From positions 11,708,361 through 11,772,360 of the forward strand of contig CM020501.1 in assembly GCA_009823395.1 (NCBI GenBank): DNA of 64,000 nucleotides. Direction: 5' to 3'. The position numbers were made by a program, and so were the translations under genes. This document shows positions 33,319 through 46,505 of the stretch, one piece after another (within the stretch, counting starts at the first letter, position 1; the number at the start of each line of letters is the position of its first letter). This DNA comes from Thamnaconus septentrionalis (Eukaryota; Chordata; Actinopteri; Tetraodontiformes; Monacanthidae). Under the pieces are notes generated by a model. That model made no database searches. It had not been told where the DNA came from and saw nothing but the letters and a program-made list of their open reading frames with translations.

Positions 33319-34290
33319 CGAGCCGGGAGGGTGTGCATCTCCGGCGGGGAGATAACGATACGTTCACATTGATGTGCTAACACTGGAATTCTGCTCCTCG
33401 CCGCCGTTTCAAACCCTGATGGATGAAAAGTTGTTTTTTCCCTCCCTCCAACCAACCAACCAACCAACCAACCAACGCCACTGAAGACGGCTTGCGGCGT
33501 GTCCCCCCACGGCTCCCCCCAGCTCCTTAAACGGAAACGGTACTCGGTTGTGCTCGGATTGAAGGACACACTGACAGTCGGGGCGGGGGGGAAGTGTTGC
33601 AGTCGACCCGCAGCTCGCACGAAAAGGACTCGGACGTCAATCACGCATTTGCAGCGTCGGTATGGAGAGACTGAAATGACAAAACACTGTACTCAGGGAT
33701 CTGATGGCATCTGTTGCTTTTGACTGTGTTGTATATAAAGAATAACCGTTCATAATTAGTTATTTTTCGCTCATGTCCCTGTTTGCGTCCAGAGACGCCA
33801 CTTTCATCGTTTGCGTTGTCATTGGAGCTGTTCTAAGCTCTTCGTGGACTTCTGCTTTAATATATTTCTAACCATTTTCATCATTGTTTATAAACTTAAT
33901 TTTATGCAGTCACTGGTTTGTTGTCATGACGGTTCTCCTTAAAAAAAAGAAAAACTAAAAACTGGCAAAAACGATTCGAGCAGGATTAAAATTGCTTATC
34001 AAGTTTGTTAACACAAGGCTGTAGCTACCTGCTAACAAATTGTGAATAGTGTGTTGAAACTTATTAAACCCGACGTATGAGCCTTTTAAGTGGATATTAA
34101 GTTGATTCATGCTTGCGTGCTGCACTGGGCTACATTGATGTAGGATGTGAATCGATAGTGGCCAATGACTGCATATGTTGCAGTAGCTGTCAATTAAGAA
34201 CATGAGTGAATGATGTAATTGTGGGACACGATGTGCTAATGTGGTAACAAACATGTTTTTTTTTTTTAATTAAAATGTTTGAAAGTTACG
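33319..34290 (+). other. rbbp6: rbbp6 3'UTR with candidate poly(A) signal
   Basis: Contains a (CCAA)n run at about 33449-33476 and AT-rich sequence. ATTAAA at 34269-34274 followed by TGTTTG is a likely poly(A) signal. AATAAA near 34446 is an alternative. Confidence 0.55.
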
Positions 34291-34335
34291 AGCGTAACGT
34301 TTGCTTTTATTTGAATTTTGATTACAATTCACATT

Positions 34336-34745
34336 TTTACTTATTTATTGAAAGATGAATTGCAGACCAGAATGGACTCGTGAAAACACTAAAAATATAC
34401 AGGTGAAGTAGAGCCACTTGGGTTTTTCCGCTAAAGTTAAAGTAAATAAATACTACATATGAACTGTTCGCTGCCTCTGCATCAGAGGGAGTGTCTGGTA
34501 ACTACGTTAATCACAACAGAATTTCAAATTCACGTTTGACATTCTGTCAGAAGAATACTTTACTTTTTTTTTTTTACTCTTACTGAAAGTTGAATAACAG
34601 ATCAGAGTGCACTGGTGAAAACACTTGCAGCCACTGGGGTTTTTCGATAAAGGCAAACAAAATAAATGCTGCATTATCATCTTGTACAAACTGTGCGCTG
34701 CCTCTACATCAGATGGAGTGTCGGGTAAAATAAGTGAATCACGAC
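34336..34745. repeat. diverged tandem duplication, two units of about 180-240 bp
   Basis: Unit 1 (about 34336-34520) and unit 2 (about 34570-34745) share, in order, TTTTACT, GTGAAAACACT, GCCACT-GGGTTTTTC, AAATAAAT, CTGTGCGCTGCCTCT (unit 1: CTGTTCGCTGCCTCT), CATCAGA-GGAGTGTC and AATCACGACC/AATCACAACA. Confidence 0.75.
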
Positions 34746-37044
34746 CAGTGAAGGTCTTTCTCGCACACGATGGCGAAATCCAAGGTCTCTGCCAGTCCAT
34801 TATCAAGAGAGTGCAGTAAGAGGGACTGAACACTGCGTGGCGCCGTGTGTCCTGCAAGCTTTTTTACTGAGGAGTTGATCCGTAAAAGGAAAAAAAAATT
34901 CTCTCGCTAGCCTTGGCCCCTCTGTCAGAACCACTCCCTCTCTTTCCTGGAGCATGCTGTAATAAGCTTCATTGTGTGTGCATGCACCTGTCTGGTGGGC
35001 TGCGTGACTGTTGGATGACAGGCGGTGCAGGCTGAAGGCAGGAGATGGGTTTACAGACGGGGTTAGGACACTATGGGAGGCAGCAGATGCATTCTTCCTG
35101 CAAACTGTACCACATAGAAGCACATTTTCAGCTTAGTCTATGCATTGTACGTGTGTGTGTGTGTTAAAGGTCATCCTTAATGGACTCACATCACTCTGAC
35201 CATTAAGCAGATTAATATATTGTTTTAACCCCTGCCCAGATAATCATCACGAGTCATTCTGAACATCCAACTGTCCACTCGGTCGCTGTGTGCGTTGTTC
35301 CCACACGTGCGTATGCATGTGTGCGCCCGAGGGGAGGGGTTGGGGGAGGGCAAGGTGCCAATAGAAATCCTTCTGGGTGCCCGCTGTGACGTTGAGGGGG
35401 GCAAGCGAAGGCCAACAGTGATTGTGCTCGTCCTCGATAATCATTTTTGTCTCGAGGGCAAAACAAAGACGTCACTTCTTTTCAGCAAATTTCGTTTGTT
35501 TCATCATAATGGGGCTGTTGCGGAAAGGAAACTCCCAAAGCCTTGATGGAGAATGTCTGAAGAGGCTAACATCGTGGTAAGGCAAAAAAAAAATAAAAAA
35601 TTAAACTTAATTTTAGCATCATGTAACAGTAAGCTGCTATTCAAAAAGGAGAGGACAACACCTGCAATTCCATCTGGCTTTATTTTTTTATGCAGATCAA
35701 GTCCTCCACATTGGAGATACTTAACATTGGGACGAAAACTTGACTGAGGCCGAGAATGGAAAAAGTAGTAAAATTGAGAGCAATGGAACACTAAAAAAAG
35801 ATACATCGAATAATACAATTTCTCCCTTCCACTCGGCTAGTGAGTAAAAAATAACAAATGTGGCGGCAGACAAATACATCAGAGGGGCTGTGTGGGCTGA
35901 TGTGGAGATGGCATCATTCCTGGATTTAGTTCACTAACTAAACATGAACTCTGTATTAGGCGGAGAACAGCAACTTGCCGCAGTGCCATTCAGTCACATA
36001 AGGCAATCTGACAGGGAAAAATAACAAAAAAATCTATCGCGACACACAATCCCTCGTGATCTTGTCCTAATCTGCCGACCATTAAATGCATATTGTGATA
36101 TATCCTGAAGGAAACTCGGTTCGAGCCATTGAGTGAAAACGCACATAGATGTCAGCTGGAGTGTGACTCAGCAGCAGAGAGACACACAATCTGCTCACGA
36201 CTGATGACTGGTTTTATTTTATCACTGGACAAAAGTGTTGCTGTCTCTCACATGCAAAGTGCTTCAGTGAGGAAAAAAAGTCCTAGTATCAGTTTCGGTG
36301 ACTCTTGCCCTGCAGTCCTATATTATGTTTTCACCTGTTGGCTGCAACACACTTGTGCGTCTGCTCGTTTTTTTGAGTGTGTGTGTGTGTTTTTCATCTT
36401 TTTTTTTGTTGTCTCACAAGCTGGACATCATTTCCTGTCATCAAGGCCAAAGGTTGCTTAGCAACTTCACTTGTGCTGATTGTCAGAGGAGATGTTTCTC
36501 CGCTGACTGGTTCCCTGGCCTGACTCTCTCTTACGCTCTGCCGTCAATGTAATGTTTATGGAAGATGCTTGCTGTGTGTGCATGACTGCTCATGCATTTC
36601 TATGGAGCACTGTGCATTTGCGCCTGCGAACATTGCGCAGGAAGATGGCAAGAGAACGCAGGGAGGGAGTGGAAGTGTTGACAGTTTTTTTGTACTTTCG
36701 CTTTTTTTTTTTCTAAAACAAAAAAGAACAAATCAGTTGTGTCATTGCATGTTTAGAAACCCTCCCTGCTACACGTTCATGTGTGACCTTGTTACCAGTG
36801 CAGATTAGGCTGCGATTATTTTGTGCAGCTGTTATATGGACATACTGGCAAAATACCTTTCATCACTCTACAGTACGTTACGACAGTGTACTGTACTGTA
36901 GATGTCAGAATGGAAGGAGGTAGGGTCACAATTTTATGGAAGAAAATATGTGAGCCAGTCTCAGTCGAATCGAGTCTGTGATGAAATGTTGGGTTTATCG
37001 CATCACAAGCTGGCCATAAAAGTTCAATCATCACGGTGGTGTGT

Positions 37045-37245
37045 TTCGGGCTTAGCACTGTCACCTGGCAGCAAGAGGGTTGTAGGTTCAATTCCCACTC
37101 TCTGGGTTTCACTCCTCAGTCCATTAAAACTCTAAATTGTCTCAAGGTGTGTGTGAGTGAGCGAGTGTGGAGGTGAGGTAGGAGGGGCTCCAGCCGCCCC
37201 AAGTGCAGCAGAAGCAGTGATAGAAAACGGATGGATGGATGAATG
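37045..37245 (+). mobile_element. degenerate tRNA-derived SINE
   Basis: Retains a head (GGCTTAGCACTGTCACCTGG, GGTTCAATTCCC) and parts of the body (CTCTAAATTGTCTCAAGGTG, GGGGCTCCAGCC) and a (GGAT)n tail of the same family as 6906-7284, but is much more diverged. Confidence 0.75.
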
Positions 37246-37534
37246 GACGACACGACGCAACAAATAATTGGTGAGTCATGTAAATAAAAGTTACGCTTCA
37301 GTCTCAGGCACAAAAGAAAATTTAGTGGCTACAGACACAGCTGACCGCTCTGAAAGCTGATGCTTTACATTGACACTGACACCAGTGGCCATGCTGCGTG
37401 TGTGTGTGAGAGAGTACAAGGATGTACTGCGCTAACCCCACTGTGTTTTGCTGGAGTAACAAGATCAGGTAAAGAAGTCAGCTGGCTCAGTGTCACAGTG
37501 CTGATCTGTGTCACCACATTCTTCAGTACAGTCC

Positions 37535-37567
<33 letters not shown>

Positions 37568-37844
37568 TGTGTGGCCGCTTCATCTAGGGATGTGCCCTCA
37601 GGTGGTTGTCATGGCAATTTCAAAGGATTGATCAGGGTCATTGATCTGTGATTGAATTCCCACAGTCTGTGCGTGTGCATATGTGTGTGTGCGTGCGTGA
37701 GCACATTGTTAACAATAGAACAGGATAAAACACTTCCCCATATATAATGTTATGTGATGGTCACCATGGAAACGTGCCCGAGGGGCACGTACCACACACT
37801 GATAATAATGTTTGCCCCAGATACCCATCCTCGACTGATAACAC

Positions 37845-37884
<40 letters not shown>

Positions 37885-39089
37885 TGACTAACGTAACCCA
37901 TGGTTTGAACTCACCACAGTGACAGAGCTGGAGTAAAAAATGCATGAAATGATCCTGTGGAGCAGAAAGAGTCTTGCACGAGTTACACGAGACAGTAAGT
38001 GTGAGGAGGATGAGACAAGCTGGGGGGTGGGGAGGGGTCGGGGAGAAGAGAGACACAATAGCAGCCCATTATTACCAGTTCACGCGCACACACACACACA
38101 CACGTGCACGCATACATCCAGCTGCTTCAAAAATAATGTAATAATAATGAAAAAAAAAAAAAAGCTCATCACTTTTTCTTTTTAGGATGTGAAGGGTGTG
38201 AGCCTCTGAGGTCGGAGCCAGTGTTTGTGTGCTGGAATGTGTCCCAGATATCCTAAACTCTGTTTGTGAGGTGCGTTTGATGTACGCTGCTGCAGAGAGA
38301 GGAGCCTCTGTGCCGTGGGCGTAGATTGGGTATTGCACGGTGTTTCCCTCACCCCGGGCGAACATCTCATTTCAGGTTTTTTTTCTTTTTTTTTTTGCTG
38401 CGCTAGTTGTGAACCCGCTGCTTTGTCAGCCTGCAAGTCCAGCGGTTCATGGTCTGGAGCAAATATACTGACACGTGGGTGTAGATATTTATAGCCCGAG
38501 GGGGGCGAAACGCATCGACTCACATCGACTAATTCCTCACAGATAACGGATAACAATTTCCTCTCGGCCACTTTGGGGTTGTGACAAGTGACAATTAGGT
38601 GGCAAATTAAAATCAAATGCCAGCACATGCAGATGTGCATGCCGCATGGAACAAATGGCATGCAATATAATATTCATACACCTTCGGATACACAAAAACA
38701 AAATATCTTTCCTCAATGTTGTGATGCTCAAACGCACCTGGTGGGACACAAGAAAAAAGAACAAACAGGGACAACTGACAATTAAACATGATCTTATTTA
38801 TTCAGGTGCTGAGGAGGACAGATTAATTTGAAGTTTCAAAAACAGAAACTGTATTGCTGGTGTCCATGGATTTGACTGACGGTATTCCTCACTGCCTCAC
38901 AGCCAAGAGTGAGACTCAGTGAAATTACTGTCAGGAGACTTTTGGTTAGTCTTGAAATGGTGGCATCTGGCGAGCAAAGCTTTCCAAAGTTAAGACTTTT
39001 CAAAAAGCTATTTGCACAGCACACTTGCTCTTCTACCTCTCAAAAAAGATGCTGCATCTAGGGTGAATTTTCATGTTTTTTCTTCTTGT

Positions 39090-39338
39090 TCTCACAAGGT
39101 TCTCTGGCTTCCTCCCACTGTCCAAAAACATGCATGTGAGGTGAATTGGAAACTCTAAATTGTCTGTAGGTGTGTATGTGAGGGTGAATGGTTTCTGTGG
39201 CCCTGCGATGAACTGGCGGCTTGTCAAGGGTGTCATCCTTCTTTCGCCCAGTGACAGCTGGGATAGGCTCCAGCAGACCCCGGCGACCCTGACTTAAGGA
39301 ATAAGCGGGTATCTAAAATGAATGGATGGATGCTTGGT
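39090..39338 (+). mobile_element. 5'-truncated SINE fragment
   Basis: Begins inside the body (TTCTCTGGCTTCCTCCCACT) and includes CCAAAAACATGCATGTGAGG, CCTGCGATGAACTGGC, GCTGGGATAGGCTCCAGC and a (GGAT)n tail. The tRNA-like head is missing. Confidence 0.85.
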
Positions 39339-40905
39339 GTGTTGGATTTGCCATTAAAGGAGGGGAGTTTCTTCCCGAAGTTACACTTTTCGCCTGTTTC
39401 ACAGAAGCAGGATTCTGGCAAATCCATCGAGAAAAGTTTCTTTCAGGATTGTTTTATGCTGGTCAGACTGTAGAGTGACCAAATGGAAGAAGCTTCAGCC
39501 GTGGGGTATTGTTGAGACAAACAGGCAGTTAGAGCGAGTTTGGAAAGAGTGATGACTGCGGTATGGAAGCTGCGACTTGGAGACTTCTACCGGAACTGGA
39601 CATCTTTTCTACACTGAGAAAATAGCAAAGCATAGAGTGCTTTACTCTACTCCTGATAGTGTTTGGTCCCTTTAAGATTTTGAAGCAATCTCTTTTTGAG
39701 GGTCTCTTCTGAACCGACAAATGAATTACATCCAATGAATCAATTTTTTCTGACTAGTTGTAGCTGCATATTAATCAGGATACAGAGTCAATTTGATTTT
39801 TTTTTTTCGTTTTCATGAAAATCTTTCTCACATTGGTGTAAAGACTCCAACTTTGAGATGTCTGAGGACAGTAAGTGCTTTAGTGGTAGATTCTTTTGAT
39901 GTAGGTAAGTAACGTTGCTTTGCTTCAGGTGCACATTTTCTGTTATTATGTACAAGAAGGACCTACAGTAGGAATCATCTTTTTATTTTTGATCCATCCA
40001 AATTTGTAATCATAGCATGTAATGAAGATTATGGTCTCTCAGAGCCACTGTGGGGCTCTAATGGAGTGTAAACATCAAACAAAACATCCCCAGAAAATAA
40101 TTTAGGGGCCATATATAGATATTAGCAAGAGTGCCCTTAAGAGCAGCACACCCAGCAAGCTATTTGTGCAGAGCCGCTTCTTTATGACGCAGTTCAAACA
40201 TTAATCCCCACAGTGGGACACGAGGGGACTGCTGGGGGGGACTTCAGGGAATTGGATGAGCCACCAGTAAATGAGCGGTACTTAAATTTCATCACCATTT
40301 TAAGATGTTGCCAATTCTGCGTTTTCCTGTCAGCCGCCTTGTTGGTCTTACTCCCCATCCGTGCGATGTACACGCTTGTCTTTATCTCTGAGAATTTACA
40401 ACTTCTTTAATGTTCATGGACAGGTACAAATATGGATTAGCTTCTAAATAAATGAGGTTTGAACAAATAATTAATTCCACAGGCAAATCCTCACCACTTA
40501 TCTTATTCCTCCTTCAGTGTAGAAACATGGAATCGGAGAAGCTGCTAGTGCGCTCACCTTGGTCCGTGCTTTACAAACTAAAATCACAAATGACAGGGAG
40601 TCTCCAAATATAACTTAATGTGAAGAAATTCCGCATCCCTACTGACAGGGGAACATTTGCTGAAATTAACTTTACATAAAATGATTTTTGGGGCTATCTC
40701 GCACTTTCTAATTCTCATTCACAACATTTTGCCATAGACTTTTAACTCTGACATTTAGAATGAATTAACCTTATGGCAGTAAATCCAGTGCAGTAAATTC
40801 ATGTCAAAACGTGAAGCCCGAGCAACAGATTAAGCACAGCATTTGGTTGAAATAAGCGTAGTTATGGCATAAAGTGAAGTTAGTGAGCTCTGCTATGTCA
40901 CTGCA

Positions 40906-41023
<118 letters not shown>

Positions 41024-41559
41024 GAGGTGAAAGGATAGGGGGTGACCGAGGCGACGGAGAGGGGACCAGTCACGTGCTCCGACTGGCTCAACCGTTGTCA
41101 AGTAATCCATAATTAAGAAACAAACTTTATCCTTGAAAATAAAATTCTCAGGAAGGATCTGCGCTTATTCAAGTTTTGCCCCATCAAATAGTTGAACTAA
41201 AGGCTGACACTGCAACACTTACTGAAGGTTTGTTTTACTTTGATCCGTTTCGTAGTGAATATCATGCGAAACGATCTACTCTGCCAACGAGTTATAGTTG
41301 CCTTTTTATTTATTTGACTCACGTGAAAGTCTGAATTACCTCTATTAATGACTGATCTTTTAGTCTTTACATAGTGTTTTTTATTTTATTTTTAGTCCTG
41401 TTGAAAAAAAAATAGATTTTACAAAAACTCGACTCGGTGTAAATCTTTGACTTTTCACGTAGCGCGCTTGAAATCTAACAGTACCTGATCATTTCTCTCA
41501 GCATCCGCAGGGGCTCACTGAGGCGGGGGAAAAAAAAAGGCAGCTTCCGGTACCACGAG

Positions 41560-41976
41560 AGGACTACTTTGAAGGGGTCACCGACCTTCTTCCGGTGTAT
41601 TCTCCGGCTGACTTGACACGCTGAGCCTCTCCCCGGTGCGCCTGAACTCCGCTACCTGACAGCGCAGACGGAGTGTCCAGCGGCGGAGGAGACGCGCGCA
41701 CACCAACCGCCACTCGTTCTTCTTATTTTTTTTTAAACTTTACTTTATTTATAAAACTTGTGCGTCACATTGCACTTTAATTTGCCTCTTCCCCCCGACG
41801 TGGCACCAAACCCCTGTCTGTCCTCCCGGCTGTCGGGGCTGAGTTTGGATATCGGTAAAGTGGGAGGAGGTCGAGGAGCGGCGGGCGGCTCTCAGATGGA
41901 GCTGCGGGGCTCCGGGAGCTCAGGGCGCACGGCGGACCCGGAGTGAATGACGCCAGTAGATGGACGCTGCTCCCCG
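41560..41976 (+). promoter_or_regulatory. cacna1h: cacna1h promoter and non-coding first exon
   Basis: CpG-rich sequence with two CTTCCGGT ETS-type sites and GC-rich leader ends in a strong donor (CCCCG|GTAAGG at 41976/41977). The coding exon at 44492 is preceded by a good acceptor (CTCTCTTTAG, ending 44466), so the leader is probably spliced across 41977-44466. An upstream open frame (41896-41946, MELRGSGSSGRTADPE) lies in it. The TSS is not determined. Confidence 0.6.
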
Positions 41977-44466
41977 GTAAGGATAAAGTTTTCTCATTAC
42001 GCGGTGCAATGATGTTATTGCACTTTATGATTATTATTATTGCTTGTCCTTATTGCTTGCTCCGGGCTGTGCGCCAGGCAAAATGTCCGAGACGCAATAG
42101 TAGTGATAATTGTGATTAGAAAAGGAGAGAGAGAGAAGAAGCCCAGAACCAAAGATGTCGCTCTGTGGCGACGACAAAGGAAAAGAGGGGGGCAGGATTA
42201 AAATGGCATTTAGCTTTGTCACCTCAATCAGGCCTATGTTTGTTGCGTTGTTGTGTCCCAAAGCTACTATTGTCTCACTCGCTTGAGGATTTTTGTAGAA
42301 TTATTTGGGCTGCTGCTCAGTTGTCTGAACCAGAGGTGCAAGTCTGAAACAGATTCACGGATTGTTGTTAAATTAAGCTGCTTGGCCCTCAGCAAGATGA
42401 GCATCACCTCTTCAACCTGGATCTGTTATTTTCACTAAGCGTAACAAATACATATAACAAGTGCGAGGCGTTTTTGCCTCTCACTGTACAAAGGTTCACG
42501 CATCTCGCTGTGGTAAGATTCCTAATGCCATGCTTTCAGTGTTTGGAGGTTGTTTGCGAGGTTGGCATTTTAACATCCTTTGTGGGAGATTTTGTCTTTG
42601 ATTGTGCAGAATAACAGCTCTCCTTTTCCCCATGAATTGATGTCTGGCCCAACCTTCTATTTAATCATAACAGAGAGCTTTAAACTGTAAAGTCTGGGTT
42701 GTCTCATGCAGCCCAGGCACGCTGCCCGTGATGAAAACAAACAGGAGTGAAGGATGCTGGCACATTCAGTCTCATTATTTTCATTAAGATCCCCCCCACA
42801 CACAGACACACACACCTCAACACTATGGACTTACACTCCAGCTCTCCTGTTGTCCTCACACACAATTCGGGCAGATACATCATTCCTTCACGGGCAAAAC
42901 ATTTTGGGTCAGTGCTTCTGCTGCTGTCCCAATTTTTTTTTCTTTAAGTTTGTTTTCCAAATAATCCAGTCCTCCCTGTATGCCCCGCACTCCAATTTAT
43001 TAACAAATGGGCAGACTTGGAATAAATTTCCCTGAATCTCCAGGGATCGATGAGCACTGGAATGAGTACAAGGTGAAGCAGTGGGGAGCGTCGAGTGTGT
43101 GCGCCTCTTTGTGTGTGTGTATGTGTGTGTGTGTGTGTGTGTGTGAGCATGACGATACGTGGTCCAACTCCTGTCTGCTCGACCCTAGCCAGGCTCCGCA
43201 GAGTATGGCCCAATAAGGCGGAGGCTCAGGGGGAGAAAAATTGTGATGAAATTTCAAAAGTGAGATCATAAGATGGCAAATGAACGCGCCTTTATGTGAT
43301 CATGCTCTTAATTTAAACCCAGATTATCATTCAACCTGACAGGTCCTGCATGACATTCCAGTGCTGCGAGAAATTCCAGTCACTTCTGATAAGATCTTAC
43401 CACAGGCTGCACGTCGTTTGACAATGTCACTGGATTTCCTTTGATTTTATTTTGAAATATCTCCCCCGGCTATTCGGAGCAAACGACAACAGCAGCAGCA
43501 GCAGCAATCGGGGGAAAAAAAAGGGGGATATGTAAATCAAAGGAGGCAAAATGGAAAGACGGATATTATTAGGAGCCATATCGTCATTTAATTATCTTTA
43601 TGACAAGATAAGCCACCTCTATATGTCCAGATTGTTTAAAGCCAGTCAGGATTATGAAACATCAGTGGTTATGGACCACTGTGATCTCTGAATTGTACAG
43701 ATGTAGGATTATAATAAACTGGTTTAAGTGCTTCCTGTGTTTTTGCACCTTTGCCCGCCATGATGAAATCACCCCTGTTCGCATTTATTTGGATTTATGA
43801 TTTCCTGCAGTGGACAGCCTGTTGGCTCTGACTCCATCATGGAGGTCACCTTTTTTTTTTTTCTGCGAGAAAGACTGATGGATTTTCTTTGACGGTCCCT
43901 TAGTGACTGTACTTTAAATGCTGAAGCAGCATTGTTTGATTGAATTTGAAAAAAAAAGAAAAAGAAAAAAATTATTTTAATGCTAAGTCAGCAGCTTTCC
44001 GTGACAACCTGGACATTCCACATGTTTAGAATGGGGGGCAAAAACAAGGGAGGTGTTAGGACCCTTTGTGACATCAGAGAGGGATCATTTTTTGGAAATA
44101 TTTATTTATTTGTCTTTATTTTATTTGAAGAGGACAATGCACATTAGTTTACATTCCTCTTGCATGACTGATAATGTGCCGGTGTTAGCCAGAGGCTAAT
44201 TTTCAACCGCAGTCCTCTGGCTGCGGTTGAAAATTAGGCCTGATGTTAAGAACCAGGCACTTACACTTTCTGAAAAGTGGAGTTCAGCGACTGGCTGGAG
44301 ACATTTTATGATTAGAAAACAGTGCTGAAGCGAATATCATGCTGCACGCTGAAGGTTTGGAAGGCGCAGAGGCAAACCAACAAACATCAAACGCAAGTCA
44401 CGCGGATGCGCTCGCCATGCCCACGTCCTCCTCCTCCTCTATTTCTTTTTTCCTCCCCTCTCTTTA
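41977..44466 (+). other. cacna1h leader intron
   Basis: Inferred from the donor and acceptor named in the first-exon entry. It contains a GT microsatellite at 43109-43145, an inverted-repeat hairpin at 44196-44237 and a (CAG)n-like run near 43490-43508. No coding exon is seen. Confidence 0.55.
44196..44237. repeat. perfect 17-bp inverted repeat (hairpin)
   Basis: CTAATTTTCAACCGCAG at 44196-44212 and its exact reverse complement at 44221-44237, with the 8-nt loop TCCTCTGG. Confidence 0.9.
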
Positions 44467-44491
44467 GGTTGGGGCTGTTCACGTCACAGCC

Positions 44492-44775
44492 ATGACAGGC
44501 ACCCAGGAGCAAGACCTGCACGAGCGGCATGGCGGACCACTGCAGGAGGATGGGGATGAGGAGGAGGAGGGGGAGAAGGTGCACGTGTCAGTCGAGGGAG
44601 AGGAGAGGCAGCGGGACAGGGGGGAGGAGGAAGAGGAGGAGGAGGATGATGATGATGACGATGATGAAGACGAGAAGGAGGAGCTGCCGTACCCCACCCT
44701 GGCACCAGTGGTTCTTTTGGCTCTGACCCAAACCAGCCCGCCCCGCTCCTGGTGCCTCCGCGCCGTCTGCCACCC
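44492..44775 (+). CDS. cacna1h: cacna1h coding exon 1 (N terminus)
   Basis: ATG at 44492 ([15 protein letters not shown]; human begins MTEG). A tract of about 20 mostly Glu/Asp residues precedes the family motif [17 protein letters not shown], then [11 protein letters not shown]. The exon ends in phase 2 at CACCC|ATATCC, not at a GT. An apparent stop further on lies in the intron. Confidence 0.9.
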
Positions 44776-46449
44776 ATATCCTTCCTTCCACACGCGGCAG
44801 TGAAAAAAAACAACCCTGCGTGACTCGTCTGGCGTGTCTGTTTGGAAATGTGGGAGAAACGTTGTCTGTTTGCCTGTTCGACTCTGTGCCTTCTCAAAAA
44901 AGAAAAAAAGAAAAGAAAAGAAATAGTCGTTGTAGTGAAGGAGCACCTCGGGCCGAGATGTTTACCTTACCTTTAAACACAAGGGAGATGGGAAGAAGGT
45001 CATCCATCTGGGAACGTGTGTGTGCGCGCGCGTGCGTGCGTGTGTGTGTGTGCGCGCGCGTGCCTGTGTGTGTGCGTGTGAGACCTTGGGTATTTCCTCG
45101 GACCTATTAGCTGTAGGAAAAGATGGCCTACACTTGTCCCCTGATTGGACGTTTCCATAGTGACAGGCCTTAATGAATCTCCAGGGTTACAGTCGCCTGT
45201 CAGTAGAACTGTTACTGACCTGCATTTATACGGCGAAAGGAGTCAACAGTAACAGTAAAAAAAAAAAGAAAGAAGGAAAAGAAAGAAAGAAAGTCGTCAG
45301 CTGCTAACCCTAGCGCGGCTCCTGTCTCTGTTTCCTCACCTCCACCTCCACCTCTGTCTCAGCCTCTCGCCACGCGCACGGAGGCGTGAGTGTGCATGTG
45401 TGCAGGTGTCGTCGCTTGTGCTCGCGCGTGTGTGTGCGCGAGAGCGAGTGCTACGAACACACCGAGGCGTGCATAAAACGTCAGCAACACCTCGGGGATT
45501 TGTCGAGACCTTCCCAAATTGAGCATTTTTCCGCTCCTCGCCACACCACGCACGCGCCTGTTTGCGCTCCCCGCGTTCCCGTGCACCGCCTCCGAATATT
45601 TGCCACTGTCAGCACTGGCTGTGTACTCTATGAAATATAAATACATAATTGCTGAATAAATAAAAATGTACACCAAGAGGAAAAGAAAGGGAGGAGGAAG
45701 AGGAGGAGGGGGTGGGGGGGGGGGCTCCACTCCACTACAAACTCCTCGGCAGCCTGCTGGGCTGTTGGTATGTTCACATGGCAGAACGTTGTACGGCTCA
45801 CAAATGAGGGGAATCTCCCATGGAGAGGCTCTTTAGAGGAATCACCTGGTTGCCTGGCAACAGCGAAGAAGCGCAATTGTTTGATTGTTCTTTGCGTGCG
45901 TCGCGCCCGTAACGTCTGCCCTCTTTCCCTCTCTCTCTCTCTTCATCCATTGTGCGTCCGCAGATCGTCGTCGCCGCTGCCCTATTTTACGTCTTCTTCC
46001 TCCTCTTCTTGCTCCTCGCTCACTTAGGGTCCTGAATACTTGTTTGCGCCAGTGTTTGCATTGTGACGTGCGGAGGAAATAATGTGGGCGGACGTTGTTC
46101 GACAGGGACACTAATGTGAGCGCGCCGGGAGTGCGACGGTGGGGCTTCATGTGCGAGTCCCGTAGTGATGGGAATTCCGGCTCTTTTCAGAGAACCGGTT
46201 CTTTTGGCTCCCAAGTGGCTCCTTAGATTTTTTTTGATTTTTTTTATCATTCTATTACCAAATGATGTGCTACAAGAAAAGCAATGACCGATGTTCATGA
46301 TATGAAAATATTAAATATTTATTATTAATGCATGCAACAGAATGAAAGAACACATCAACAACACATCACAAGATAAAAACTTTTGCAAAAAATTTGCAAA
46401 AACAAACAAATAGCAGCATTCAGCTAAAACATTTCACTTCAGTTCACTC

Positions 46450-46505
<56 letters not shown>

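Noticed and set aside
44776..44803. In-frame stop after exon 1 suggesting a truncated channel or pseudogene
   Set aside because: The U12 ATATCCTT donor explains it. The frame is restored exactly at 52791.
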